NCBI GenBank assembly: GCA_001936135.1
Contig: CP012811.1
Location: forward strand, 1,922,001 to 1,986,000
Direction: 5' to 3'
Length of the DNA: 64,000 nucleotides
Source of the DNA: Saccharomycopsis fibuligera x Saccharomycopsis cf. fibuligera
Taxonomy: Eukaryota > Ascomycota > Saccharomycetes > Ascoideales > Saccharomycopsidaceae
The notes under the pieces were generated by a model. That model saw nothing but the letters and a program-made list of their open reading frames with translations. It had not been told where the DNA came from and searched no databases. Positions 9,936 to 19,401 of the stretch are shown here, in pieces (the first letter of the stretch is position 1; the number at the start of each line of letters is the position of its first letter). The position numbers and the translations under genes are program-made.

Positions 9936-12685
9936 ATAATCCTTATCTTTCCCTTTTTAACTTCAGTCCTCGAGGACTTTTGAGACTCAGAAACTTTAAG
10001 CGGTTCTTCCTTTTTCTTAACCGCTTCTTTAGCAATTGTTCCTTTCACATCTGCAGAATCGCTCGTATGATTAGGCGAGGCAGATTTTCCGTGATCGGAT
10101 TTTTGTGGTGGTTTGACTTTTTCAGCTTTTGACAATAAACTTGAACTTGAACTTGAACTTGAACTTGCAGTTGGCCTTATCTTGTCAGTCGATTTTTTAT
10201 GCTCCAAACCAGGAAGTTTTTCAAACCCAAAAGATTTCTTAAACAATTCGCTTTTTTTCTGAGTGTCTTTGAAAGGACCTGATTTTTTATTTTTATCTTT
10301 AAACAAGTCACTTTTCTTAATAGAAGACGGCGCTACTTTGGGTTTGCTATCTTTAAAAAGACTATGTTTTTTACTCGAATCTCTATTCAGATCGACCTTC
10401 TTAACGATTTCCTTAATCTTTTGCTTCTTTTTCTCATTTCCTTCTGAAACGACCGGACTTGACTTCTTAAGCTTTTCTCCATGTCGCGATAGAGATCCTG
10501 AATGCCCGACATTAGGCGATTCACTCCGAGGTTTGCTCTTAACCTTAGCTGAATCATGATTGAGGGTTGAACCAACTTGTCTTAATTCCGAATTCTTGCC
10601 AGCAGGCGATTCTGTCAGACTTTTTGTGGTTAAATCTGTAGAAGGCAGATCTCGAATTTTTGAACTATCGGCCAAAAGCTTCGGCTTCTTGTGAGTATTA
10701 ATGCTTGCGGGAAGATCTCGGCTCTTGTCTTTGAAAATGGCAGATGTTGAAGCTGAACGTTTCAAATCTGATTTTTGACTTTCAGGCTTGTGTTTGCTGC
10801 TTCGCTGACTACCGATTTTACTGTCCTTATTATCGATAATGTTCGTGTCAAAGTTTAAAATCTCCTTTTTCTTGTGTGGATGTAATGATGTGGGATCTGG
10901 CTTTGTGGATAATTGGCTTGCATTTGCTTGCCGTTTTTCCTCTTTAGGTTTAGAGCCCTCGATGTCGGTTATGTGTTGTTTTTGCTCCTTAGGCTTTGTA
11001 CTTTCAACGCTACTTTTGTGCTGTTTCACTTCTTTTGGTCTTGCGCTTTCATTATTGGTTTTGTGTGGTTTTGCAACCTTTGCTTTCGCACTATCATTGT
11101 CAATTTTGTGTTGCCTATCATCCTCTGTTTTTGCAGTTTCATTGCCAACTTTGTAGTCAATTTCGTCTTTGGTTTTTGTAGTTTCAATGTTGGTCTTGTA
11201 TTGCTTTTCTTCCTTAGGTTTTGCAATTTCAGCATCAATTCTTTGATAACTCTCTTCCTTCGATTTTGCATTTTTATTATCACTTTTTGCTTGCGTAAGT
11301 TCCGATTCCTGCGGCTTGGTATCCAGAGTCTTTTGAAGTACACTTTTCTTTTCTGGCTTTGATACATTACTTGAAGTAGTATTTAGTTCCTTCTGAACCT
11401 TCGACACGTTACCAATAGGCAGTTTTGACGTACTATTTACAGGCTGCTTAAATACAGAACTTGTAGGCTGCTTAGATACAGAACTTGTAGGCTGCTTAGA
11501 TACAGAACTTGCAGGCTCCTTTGGTACGCTTGTTTCAATTTGTTTTGACGTCTCTTTTGGTAAAGGTTGATTTTGTGGAGGTCGCTGAAAAGATTCTTTT
11601 GAAGATGACTCTTTTCTTGATACCTCGTTCTGAAGTGCTTCCCTTTGAGAAGCTTCCTTTTGAGACTGTACTCTTTGTAATGATGGCTTGTGTAAATCTT
11701 TATGTAAAGAAACTTTATTTGAATCTTTCGGTAGCGGTTCTCTAGTTGACTCAAAATGTTGTGTTCTATTTATACCACTATTTTGTACACTATTCTTTTC
11801 AGTAGGCCTTATGCTTTTATCAATTTGTTCAGACTTGCTCAAACTTGCAGATCCAGTTAATGGACGAGGCACATGTTTATCTGTTGCATGATTATCATTT
11901 TTCAACTTTGTGGTACTTGAGTAACTACTGGGCACTTTATCTTCGTAATTTATTTCAAAACCACTGCCTTTGCGGTCATTGAAGTTCTTCCTGCTATTGC
12001 TATTATCCAGTGGTATATGTCTCTTAAAAAGATCTGGTTTTTCTGAATTCGTTCCAGGATTGGGCTGCTGCGATAGGCTATTATTGAAGTCTTTATAAAT
12101 GTTCGCCTTGCTCGTTCCGATTGGTACACTGTTACTATTGATTATAGGACCATTACTAAGGCCATTTTTATGTTTGTTTGATTCATGAATATATACCGAA
12201 CCCCTTGACCTGCTACTGCCATAACCAGAGTAAGTACTGAATTTGCGTTTACCTGAAAACATTGAATTTGAAGATCCAGGCCCACTGCTGCTATTGCTAT
12301 TGCTATTGCTGGTGCTGTTGCTATTGCTGTTGCTATTACCACTACCGCTGCCAACATTTATGCTATTACTATGGCTGATGTTACTACTGGCACCACTGCC
12401 AATATAGCTGGAGCCTCCGTAGCCTTGAGATTTAGAAAACATGGATGAACGTTTTGAAGGATAATAAGAATTACCGGAAGAGCTATATGGTCTCATATTG
12501 GAAGAGCTACCGCCTCCGCCTGCGCCGCCTCTTTTGTCACTGCCACCACTGCCACTGCCACTTCCGCTTCCATTGCCGCCACTGCCATTTACTCTGCCGC
12601 CATTAGCATCTTTTTTTTTACCAGAATAGCCGGAGTAATAGGAGTATGGCTTGTAGTGGTCTTTTTTATTGTAATCGTTGCCCAT
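6413..12685 (-). CDS. HOS4: Hos4-like ankyrin subunit of the Set3 histone deacetylase complex, greatly enlarged
   Basis: A 2090-residue nuclear protein matching yeast Hos4 (about 1080 residues), a subunit of the Set3/Hos2 deacetylase complex. Order: a Gly/Ser/Asn-rich N-terminus (1-150); a long charged, disordered region with seven degenerate 15-residue repeats at 476-580 and an acidic Asp/Glu run near residues 910-950; a first ankyrin block from about 1276 (GRSKLQRACDKG, then GNSSLHEAALKGHYDIVKLL); a second ankyrin block at about 1455-1560; a Glu/Lys/Arg coiled coil at about 1786-1866; and a conserved C-terminal domain starting YPYGLQCVSFYDYDFI. The ankyrin block and C-terminus carry the identification. 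The extra length is low-complexity. It shares a 1.3 kb divergent promoter region with the flavin monooxygenase. Confidence 0.85.
10946..11260 (-). repeat. Seven 15-residue tandem repeats inside HOS4
   Basis: Residues 476-580 divide exactly into seven 15-residue units with a pattern like KExKQHKxxxExxKP. The DNA units have diverged but keep the 45-bp period, so the expansion is old. A separate younger repeat of 24 bp (encoding PTSSVSKQ-like octapeptides) lies at about 11441-11520. Confidence 0.85.
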
Positions 12686-13416
12686 TTGGCCAGGGGATGT
12701 GAGTATGATTGTTCAGCACTTGACTAGTTGTGAAAAGGCGAGGGTGCTGAAATATTCAAAAGCCGGGTTTGATATTAAAAGTACAGGAAGGAATGTGATA
12801 TAACGAGAATATGGCAATACTGGTATTGATAGCTGCTTGATATTCTGCGATGGGAAATATTGATATAAGCGCTCATATATATATATTGGGAGAAAAAGAT
12901 GGAAAGCGGGAATATTATTTTGTGATATCTGTATTATTGGATAGCTGCCATCCAGCAGAGATGAGAGTATGCAAATGATCGGGAAAGCACTATGTAGGTA
13001 AGCTGAAATCAAAGCGCTGATGTAACCCAATAAGACTGGTGTTGGTGCTTGTGTGCGCGGTGGACAGGTCTGGCTATGGTTTTCTCAGTCTTCTGGATTT
13101 GGTCTAATATAACTATAATATTCTGTTGTTTTAATTTCTACTTTTTCTTTATTTTTTTTTTCTTCCTTTTGGCGATTTTCCGCGCTTGTTAGCAGTTGCA
13201 GTTCTTGTCAATCTCACGGCCCAGGGCCGCTAACCATACACTATCGCGAAACTGTAGACAGGGTAATATAGTAACAACAAGATCTTGTGGCTGGTGTTTA
13301 CCATGCTACCTACCACCCAGCCACATTGAGCTGCCAGCGGTATGAGCGACAACATGATGGATGATCAGCATCGTAAGAGCCCCGTTAGAAAGGTGAGCGT
13401 AAACCGGCCTGCTTGA

Positions 13417-13440
13417 TTCAGTTCAGTTCAGTTCAGTTCA
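13417..13440. repeat. TTCAG microsatellite
   Basis: Nearly five copies of TTCAG in the HOS4/monooxygenase intergenic region. Confidence 0.9.
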
Positions 13441-13827
13441 AAGCTCGCTGGGCGAACTTTGCTTGACGCCAAACATCAAGAAGCTGGACTCAGTCTACTG
13501 TAATGTGCACTATAATACTTTATAAATAGTACCACGGCGGATCCATAGAGTTTCTGACGTTCTTATCGTTCTATCTTTCCAGAATGCACTCTAATAAGTT
13601 CTTTTTTTTTCTCTTTTCTTTTTCTTTCTCTAAAGGCAGCCTTCAACCTCTGTCTCGTCAGCTTTAAAGCCCTTCTCTGCCTTTCTCTTTTCGCTGGTAT
13701 TGTTGCATTACACAATGCCACAGTTACTGGGAGATCAATAGAAATTGCGCTATCGCACCGTGCTTGTATACTATAGCCACATAAACCGTGCTGCAGCCCC
13801 ACGTCCTTCTAACACCTAAAGACATGC

Positions 13828-13859
13828 CACTCACTCACTCACTCACTCACTCACTCACT
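13828..13859. repeat. Tetranucleotide CACT microsatellite
   Basis: About eight copies of CACT/TCAC, lying 13 bp before the TATA box of the downstream gene. Length changes here would move upstream sites relative to the core promoter. Confidence 0.9.
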
Positions 13860-13871
13860 GGACATAAAGAT

Positions 13872-13880
13872 TATATATAA
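13872..13880 (+). promoter_or_regulatory. TATA box of the flavin monooxygenase gene
   Basis: TATATATAA lies about 131 bp before the ATG at 14011, in the usual yeast range. Confidence 0.6.
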
Positions 13881-14010
13881 CCCCAAGGACTCTCGTTTGC
13901 ATCATGTAGATGAAATCACTTCTTGTTTTACTGTTCTTATACAGTATACATCTCAACTCTACTTCACGTTCGATTCAGAGTTTACACGTTGCTAAAAATC
14001 AATACACACA

Positions 14011-15642
14011 ATGACTCAAGATTTCAACATCGCCTCAGTAGCTGTTATTGGTGGAGGTCCTGCTGGTCTCGAATCGATCTTTGAGCTCTTGCACACTTCA
14101 AAAGATGGTAAAAGCACAGTCAAAGCAGACACCCTTCCAGAAAACCCAGCATTCTCCAAGGTTGTTGCCTTTGAACAACAAGACAATATTGGTGGAGTAT
14201 GGAATATCAAGCTTGATCAGCCTGATCATCCACTTCCTCCTGCGCAATTTCTTCAAAACGCAAACTACAACGACGCTGATGCTATTCATCCTGTTAAACA
14301 AAACATCGTTGCTCCTGAATCTTTGGCTGAATCCTCAGTTGATAACCCGGTGATTACTGAGCCTCATGGCGATGAACTACAATGGAGCAAAAGTGCCATT
14401 TATGATGGATTGTTTTCAAACGTACCAAAACGATTCCTCAGATTCTCCAAAATTCCATTCGAAGAAGAGGAGAAAATTGTCAAAAGGGCAGAAAAAATTG
14501 TCAAAGAGAGCAACAAAGACAACGATGACATAAACATTGCCGGTCTAATCAAACCTTTCATCAATTACAAGCAAGTTCAACAAAACATTACAAATTTTGC
14601 CAAGAAATACGACTTGACAAAACATGTTCGAGTCAACACCGAGGTCGAATCAGTAGTTAAGGACCAACTGGCCAATAAATGGACCCTAACCCTTAGACAT
14701 TTCAACCCAAGCACCAAAAAGGATGAATGGTATCAAGAACAATTCGATGCAGTTATTGTTGCCTCGGGACATTATTCTGTCCCCTTCATCCCCAAAATCC
14801 CCGGTCTTGCAGAATACGCTCTTAAGTTTCCAAACTCCATCATCCACAACAAGTCATGGAGATCCCCTGAACCATACACTAACCAGAACGTGCTTTTTGT
14901 TGGTGGTAGTTTGAGTTCCATTGATATATTGCAATACGTTTACCCCATCGCTAATAAGACATACGTTTCTAGAAGAAAAAGAGAGCAAATTTTCCAATGG
15001 TTGCAAAATGCGGCCGAATCTGATGGAATCGTGAATAAGCCCGGCATTGCTAGATTTTTGCCTGAAACCAAAGAGATTGAATTCACTGATGGCTCCAAAA
15101 TCAATGACGTGGACAAAATCATTCTCGCTACTGGATACCATTGGCACTATCCATTCATTCAGCCAAAGGACAAGTACATCAGTCTCAGCAAACCTGATCC
15201 ATCTCAAAACGGCACTGCCTCGTCATTTTCAAGAGTTAAAGGTTTATTTCAGCACACTTTCACTATTGAAGATCCAACATTGGCTTTCGTGGGAGTCAAA
15301 TTGACCACGTTGAAATGGCCAACTATTGAAGCTAGCGCTGCTGCAGTTGCGGGAATATGGAGTAATGCCAAACAGTTGCCTCCAAAAGAGGAGCAAATCA
15401 AATGGGAACAAAAATTGGTTGAACGAAATGGAGATAATTCGGCGTTCCATTATACCCCGTGGGATAAAGTTAAGCAAGAATTTGTTGATGAAGTTATTGA
15501 GTTTGCGCCGGAGGGAAGAGAAAATCCATTAAGTGAGAGTATTGAGTATATTGATGAGGTTAAAGACTCTGCAGCGGTGTTGGAAGGAATGTTTTTCAAA
15601 TTAAAGAATAAGGAACTTACTTATGAGCAGACTTTGATTTGA
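14011..15642 (+). CDS. FMO-like flavin-containing monooxygenase
   Basis: A 543-residue flavoprotein with a two-dinucleotide-fold layout. FAD binds at GGGPAG (14-19) and NADPH at GGSLSS (298-303). Between them is ASGHYSVPFIP, typical of FMO-like enzymes. The FMO identifying motif FxGxxxHxxxY is present in altered form: F273, N275, H279, W283. Family members oxidise soft nucleophiles (thiols, amines) with NADPH and O2; yeast Fmo1 helps maintain ER redox balance. This protein is about 110 residues longer than S. cerevisiae Fmo1 and shows no signal peptide, so it may be cytosolic. It could be a separate fungal branch rather than the true FMO1 orthologue. The start is the first in-frame ATG after an A/C-rich leader. 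Confidence 0.8.
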   Translation: MTQDFNIASVAVIGGGPAGLESIFELLHTSKDGKSTVKADTLPENPAFSKVVAFEQQDNIGGVWNIKLDQPDHPLPPAQFLQNANYNDADAIHPVKQNIVAPESLAESSVDNPVITEPHGDELQWSKSAIYDGLFSNVPKRFLRFSKIPFEEEEKIVKRAEKIVKESNKDNDDINIAGLIKPFINYKQVQQNITNFAKKYDLTKHVRVNTEVESVVKDQLANKWTLTLRHFNPSTKKDEWYQEQFDAVIVASGHYSVPFIPKIPGLAEYALKFPNSIIHNKSWRSPEPYTNQNVLFVGGSLSSIDILQYVYPIANKTYVSRRKREQIFQWLQNAAESDGIVNKPGIARFLPETKEIEFTDGSKINDVDKIILATGYHWHYPFIQPKDKYISLSKPDPSQNGTASSFSRVKGLFQHTFTIEDPTLAFVGVKLTTLKWPTIEASAAAVAGIWSNAKQLPPKEEQIKWEQKLVERNGDNSAFHYTPWDKVKQEFVDEVIEFAPEGRENPLSESIEYIDEVKDSAAVLEGMFFKLKNKELTYEQTLI

Positions 15643-16239
15643 GCAGTTTGATCTTAATTAGGTTATGTTGTATTTTTGCTGCTGCTGCTGTCGCTGTCTA
15701 GAGTGATTTCAGCAGATTATGTTTTGTGTCGTTATCTACATAAAAAGTGTAAATATTTATAGAGTGTGCTTATTAGGATTTGAGGTCTTATTTTTTTTTA
15801 TTTTTTTAGGAAAGGCTGTAGAGCTGTTCCTCGTAGCTGTTATAACCATTATCCATATCTTTATATTTTATAGACAGCATAAAGCTACGCCCCCTGTCGA
15901 TAATGTCCATCGGCACTAAATTGCCACGCAGGGGGGGGGGATCCGAAGTCCCGGACATGCAAATCACAAGAAAAAAAAACAAATCAACAAAAATCCTGAC
16001 TGACTGACTGACTAAAACAGCGTAAACCCACACCTTTATGGCACTGACGCTGTAAATAATTACACCACGCTTCACATCTCATCTCATCTCATCTCATCTG
16101 CTTGCCACTCGCTGCTAAGCAACAGGATCGCTTTCTGCCAGGACAAATACAAAACACAACAACTATAGTGTCTCTATAAACAATAACTACACACCACCTG
16201 GCTAAAATATATCAATATTTATCATTACAAGCCAGCAGC
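15643..16239. other. Intergenic region between the monooxygenase and TLC genes
   Basis: Spacer between two tandem genes, with a run of ten G at 15931-15940, a short CTGA repeat near 15999-16014 and an ATCTC repeat at 16075-16099. No gene was seen. Confidence 0.6.
16075..16099. repeat. CATCT pentanucleotide microsatellite
   Basis: Five tandem copies of CATCT in the promoter region of the TLC-domain gene. Confidence 0.9.
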
Positions 16240-17166
16240 ATGTCCCTACAGTCACTTTCCCAGTCGCTCAGACCAGACTTCTTCACCATCCCCAACAACT
16301 TCTACTCCACACACTATCACGAAATATTATACTCCTTCATTTTCTACAATGCCCTCTTCCTTGTGTGCCCAGTAATTGGCAAAATTACCTTCAAGCAAAA
16401 CTACACCGCTCTTAATCGCAAACAACGCTTGAATTTCGATATTCACATAATCGCAATGATCCAGTGCCTTATATCCATCGTTGCCTGCGTTCCACTCCTC
16501 TTGCAGTCCCAAGGCCCAGACAACTCGTACGCCATGGGTCAAGATTTTGGTAGTACGAACGCCAGTAAGCTCTTTGGCTACAATTACAACTTCAGCTTTG
16601 TCGGTGCCATCACCACCGGGTACTTTATTTGGGACTTGTTGGTCTGCTTGCAGCATTTTGATCTATTTGGGTTCTCTTTCCTACTTCACGCCTTTGCTGC
16701 GTTGTTTGTCTTTAGCATCACCTTGATTCCGTTCTTCCAGTACTGGATCCCTAGATTTTTGATCTTTGAGTTGAGTTCGCCCTTCGTTAACATTAACTGG
16801 TTGGTTAATAAATTGCCTCAAGGCACGATCCCCAAGCAAGCCATAGTCATTAATGGATTGCTCTTGTTGGGGACCTTTTTTTCAGTGAGAATTGTCTGGG
16901 GGTTCTATGCTATATATTTGGTGTTGTCGTTGTTGATTGCCGAGTGGGGTAGTTTGAGCTTGGGGTTGAAGGGGATTGCTAGTATGGTGGTATTGTTGAA
17001 TTTTCTGTTAGATGTGCTCAACTTGTTCTGGTTTACTAAAATGATTAAAATTGCCAAAAAGATGGCTGCGGGTAGTGGTGCTAGTAAGAAGGGAGATAAA
17101 GTAGCAGCTAGGAAGGAGATTGGGGAGGAAGAAGAGGTTACTGAAGATCTCAAGAAGGATATTTAG
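16240..17166 (+). CDS. TLC-domain multi-pass membrane protein (YPR114W-like)
   Basis: A 308-residue integral membrane protein with about six hydrophobic segments spread over residues 25-275. It has a TLC-type core (FDIHIIAMIQCLIS, GYFIWDLLVCLQHFDLFGF, HAFAALFVF, FFQYWIPRFLIFELSSPF), ending in a Lys/Glu-rich cytosolic tail with KKDI at the C-terminus. The closest family I recognise is the uncharacterised yeast protein YPR114W (about 315 residues) and its animal TMEM56/TLCD4 relatives. Ceramide synthase LAG1 shares the fold, but this protein lacks the Lag motif HH and is shorter, so synthase activity is unlikely. The KKxx-like end suggests ER retention (inference). Confidence 0.85.
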   Translation: MSLQSLSQSLRPDFFTIPNNFYSTHYHEILYSFIFYNALFLVCPVIGKITFKQNYTALNRKQRLNFDIHIIAMIQCLISIVACVPLLLQSQGPDNSYAMGQDFGSTNASKLFGYNYNFSFVGAITTGYFIWDLLVCLQHFDLFGFSFLLHAFAALFVFSITLIPFFQYWIPRFLIFELSSPFVNINWLVNKLPQGTIPKQAIVINGLLLLGTFFSVRIVWGFYAIYLVLSLLIAEWGSLSLGLKGIASMVVLLNFLLDVLNLFWFTKMIKIAKKMAAGSGASKKGDKVAARKEIGEEEEVTEDLKKDI

Positions 17167-18495
17167 ATGGGAGAAGGTAATGTAGTTAGTTGTAACTGTA
17201 ATAAGAGAAAAATTAGACTTTAGGTTTATGTTTGTGTAGATTTTTATGAAGTAGATATATAGATATATTACAATTCTGTAAACATTTTGAAGTGTCAATT
17301 TTTTACAAAATACTTGTAAGCCAGTTAGGTTAACACTATAGAATGGCATCAACAGGAAGCTGCTTGCTTCTTTGAGGTAACAAAATCTTTACTAGTGTAC
17401 TTTGTTTTTCCAACAGAAGAATACGATTTGAATTGGCTAAAGCCTGAAAGTGAATTGATATTGTACCTGCCCAAGAAAAGGCATTGTTCACAGACTGATG
17501 TCGCCACGATTATAGCAGTCTACATTCAGGCGTCTTTGCGCATGTAACGACACAGGATCATTGGCCAGGAGACCTATTCTACTTGCAACAAAATGAGGAA
17601 AGTGCACAATGGACCAAACACCAAGCTCAAATTCCTTAATTTTGCATTCTTAGTAAAACTGACTTGTAATGACTTGTAGCAAAAAAAAAACAAAAGTAAA
17701 TAGGCTAAAGGAATAATAAAATAATAATAATAAAAAAAAAAAAATGGAAAATGAAAAATTATCATAATAATAATAATATTATTAATATTAAACGTGATAA
17801 TAATAAGTGATTAGTTTAATTTGAAAAGAAAAAAGTATAAAAACATTAACAACAATGCATGAATAGTACTTTTTTTTGTTCGCAATGTAGATAGTCTTGA
17901 ACAGTAACCATACTCGAGTATTAAGATTATGCAAATTTATGCAGATAAGAAAAAGAGAAAAATGAAGAGAAAAAAAAACAATAATATGGTGTGAAGAAAC
18001 TCTGGTATTGGTCAATCAACAACAAATATCCAAGGATTTCATCAACCATTTGCTACTTTCTTCTTTCATAGAACATTTCTTCTCCATATAACAAAAACAA
18101 ACCCCAACCTTTCAAATTACTGACAAGACTTCTACTTTCTCTTCTTTTCTTTTTTTATTTTTTCTTCTCCTTGTTTTCCTTGTAATATATTGTTGATTTG
18201 ATGAATGATTAAATATAAAAACGCTTTGAATGAGTAAAAAAAATTTTTAAACAAAATTTTCATGATGGATGATATTGAATTTGGAAGTTGGTGGTTGTTC
18301 GGTATGGTTCAGCAAATAGCAAAACCACACCTCATCTATTTTTATTGGTTGATTTTTTATACTTTCTCTTTTTTGTTGTTGTATTTTTTTCAAAATAAAC
18401 GTTAACGTTGAATTATTGTAATATCTTGTCTTTAATTGATTATAACATGAAAAACAAAGAGCAAACAAAGCAAGCACTCGAACACGCAAACACGC
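17167..18495. other. Convergent TLC/COX5 intergenic region
   Basis: 1.3 kb, mostly AT-rich with ATA/AAT repeats at about 17715-17810. It contains an ATG-less open stretch on the + strand (17329-17547) with coding-like composition. No complete gene was found. Confidence 0.55.
17329..17547 (+). pseudogene. Possible coding relic in a convergent spacer
   Basis: Seventy-two sense codons follow an in-frame TAG and run to TAA with no usable ATG. The peptide is balanced and protein-like (for example FVFPTEEYDLNWLKPE, then ELILYLPKKRHC), and the segment is visibly richer in G+C than its surroundings. It could be the remnant of a lost gene, or an exon of a transcript I cannot reconstruct. I do not recognise the family. 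Confidence 0.3.
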
Positions 18496-18960
18496 TTATT
18501 TGGATTGAACTTGAGAGTAAGAGCTCCATGGGTTAGCATTCTTGGATTTAAGATATTCATCGGATTGTTCTTGCCATTTTCTGTCCAAAGTCTTTGGGGC
18601 AGCAGGAGCATTAGCTCTGATAGTCAAGAATATACCCAAAGCAGCACCCAAGCCAATCAACACACCGTTCAAAATCTTACCGGCATCGCCCTTACCGTGG
18701 ACTGGTCTTCTTGGTCCCCATTCGCCGTAAGAGATGTACCAAGTAGCTTGTTTTTCAGCAGGAGTGAGTTCTTTCCAGTTCAATTTTTGTCTTTCGGTCA
18801 ATTGAGAAACAATTTCTTGTTGATCTTGAGATGGCAATTCTTCCCATCTGCCATTCAAGTCAGCAACCACGGCATTGGAAAGAGCGTGGGTGGAAGCGGC
18901 TCTCTTGGCCAACAAGCTGGAAGCTGGGGTGGCGAATCTTGCAACTGATTGTTTGAACAT
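18496..18960 (-). CDS. COX5: Cytochrome c oxidase subunit 5 (COX IV homologue)
   Basis: A 154-residue nuclear-encoded subunit of mitochondrial complex IV, matching yeast Cox5a (153 residues). The start at 18960 opens a clear mitochondrial presequence (MFKQSVARFATPASSLLAKR). An upstream in-frame ATG (19056) would add 32 residues with no counterpart in the family and is rejected. The mature part has the WEELPSQDQQEIVSQL segment, WYISYGEWGPR before the single membrane span (about 98-118, GVLIGLGAALGIFL), and a short intermembrane tail. A CCAAT box about 195 bp upstream fits HAP-complex control. Only one copy is seen, with no intron. Confidence 0.95.
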   Translation of the reverse strand: MFKQSVARFATPASSLLAKRAASTHALSNAVVADLNGRWEELPSQDQQEIVSQLTERQKLNWKELTPAEKQATWYISYGEWGPRRPVHGKGDAGKILNGVLIGLGAALGIFLTIRANAPAAPKTLDRKWQEQSDEYLKSKNANPWSSYSQVQSK

Positions 18961-19152
18961 TGCGTGTGGATGTGTGTTTGTATATTGATGGGTGGAGGAG
19001 GGAATGGAAAAGGGAAGGGAGTGAATATAGATTGATAACAACAAAGTACTAACCAACGCAGTTTGCTATATCTGCCAGCGGGAAAGCTGCCCAGTAAATA
19101 AAATTTATATTTTTCAAGGACAAATTTTTCTTTTACTTATTCGCGGCCTGTG

Positions 19153-19157
19153 ATTGG
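19153..19157 (-). promoter_or_regulatory. CCAAT box of COX5 (HAP-type site)
   Basis: Read on the COX5 strand this is GCCAATCACA, about 195 bp upstream of the COX5 ATG. Respiratory genes of yeasts are commonly activated by the CCAAT-binding HAP complex. Confidence 0.6.
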
Positions 19158-19179
19158 CTGCGGAACGGGGTTTGGCGAT

Positions 19180-19185
19180 CACGTG
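19180..19185. promoter_or_regulatory. CACGTG E-box
   Basis: A palindromic CACGTG, 220 bp upstream of COX5 and next to the CCAAT box. It suits Cbf1- or Tye7-type bHLH factors. Confidence 0.5.
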
Positions 19186-19395
19186 TCTTAATGGTTCGAT
19201 TTTTCTTTTAGCGAGGCGATTCCCGCTACAGCTGACGGGTTACCCCCACACATACAGACACGAAATTGTACGATTTCCTAGTGGGAAAAAAGCAGGCGCT
19301 GGGCGGTTCAGTCGAATGACTGAGCGTCTAATATCACCCCAGCAAATACGAGCGCTCGTAATAGTCACCCAGCTCAGTCATGTGATACTATAACG

Positions 19396-19401
19396 CACGT
19401 G
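19396..19401. promoter_or_regulatory. Second CACGTG E-box (GCACGTGAC)
   Basis: The flanks give GCACGTGAC, the full Cbf1-type context. It lies centrally between COX5 and the mannosyltransferase, so either gene could be its target. Confidence 0.45.

Larger units (their letters stand above)
12686..14010. other. Divergent HOS4/flavin monooxygenase promoter region
   Basis: No convincing gene. It contains (TTCAG)n at 13417-13440 and (TCAC)n at 13828-13859, T-rich tracts near 13140-13170 and 13600-13625, and a TATA box for the rightward gene. Two minus-strand open frames (12713-13030 and 13563-13802) have no recognisable features and are not called. Confidence 0.55.

Noticed and set aside
12713-13030. 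105-codon frame upstream of HOS4
   Set aside because: No recognisable features; it lies in the divergent promoter region and looks like a chance frame.
13563-13802. 79-codon frame in the HOS4/monooxygenase spacer
   Set aside because: The Lys/Arg/Glu-rich end comes from a T/C-rich tract read backwards; there is no conserved feature.
18961-19056. N-terminal extension of COX5 to the upstream ATG
   Set aside because: It adds 32 residues that hide the mitochondrial presequence and have no match in the family; the ATG at 18960 gives the normal length.
19154-19393. 79-codon frame in the COX5 promoter
   Set aside because: It overlaps the CCAAT and CACGTG elements and has no protein features.
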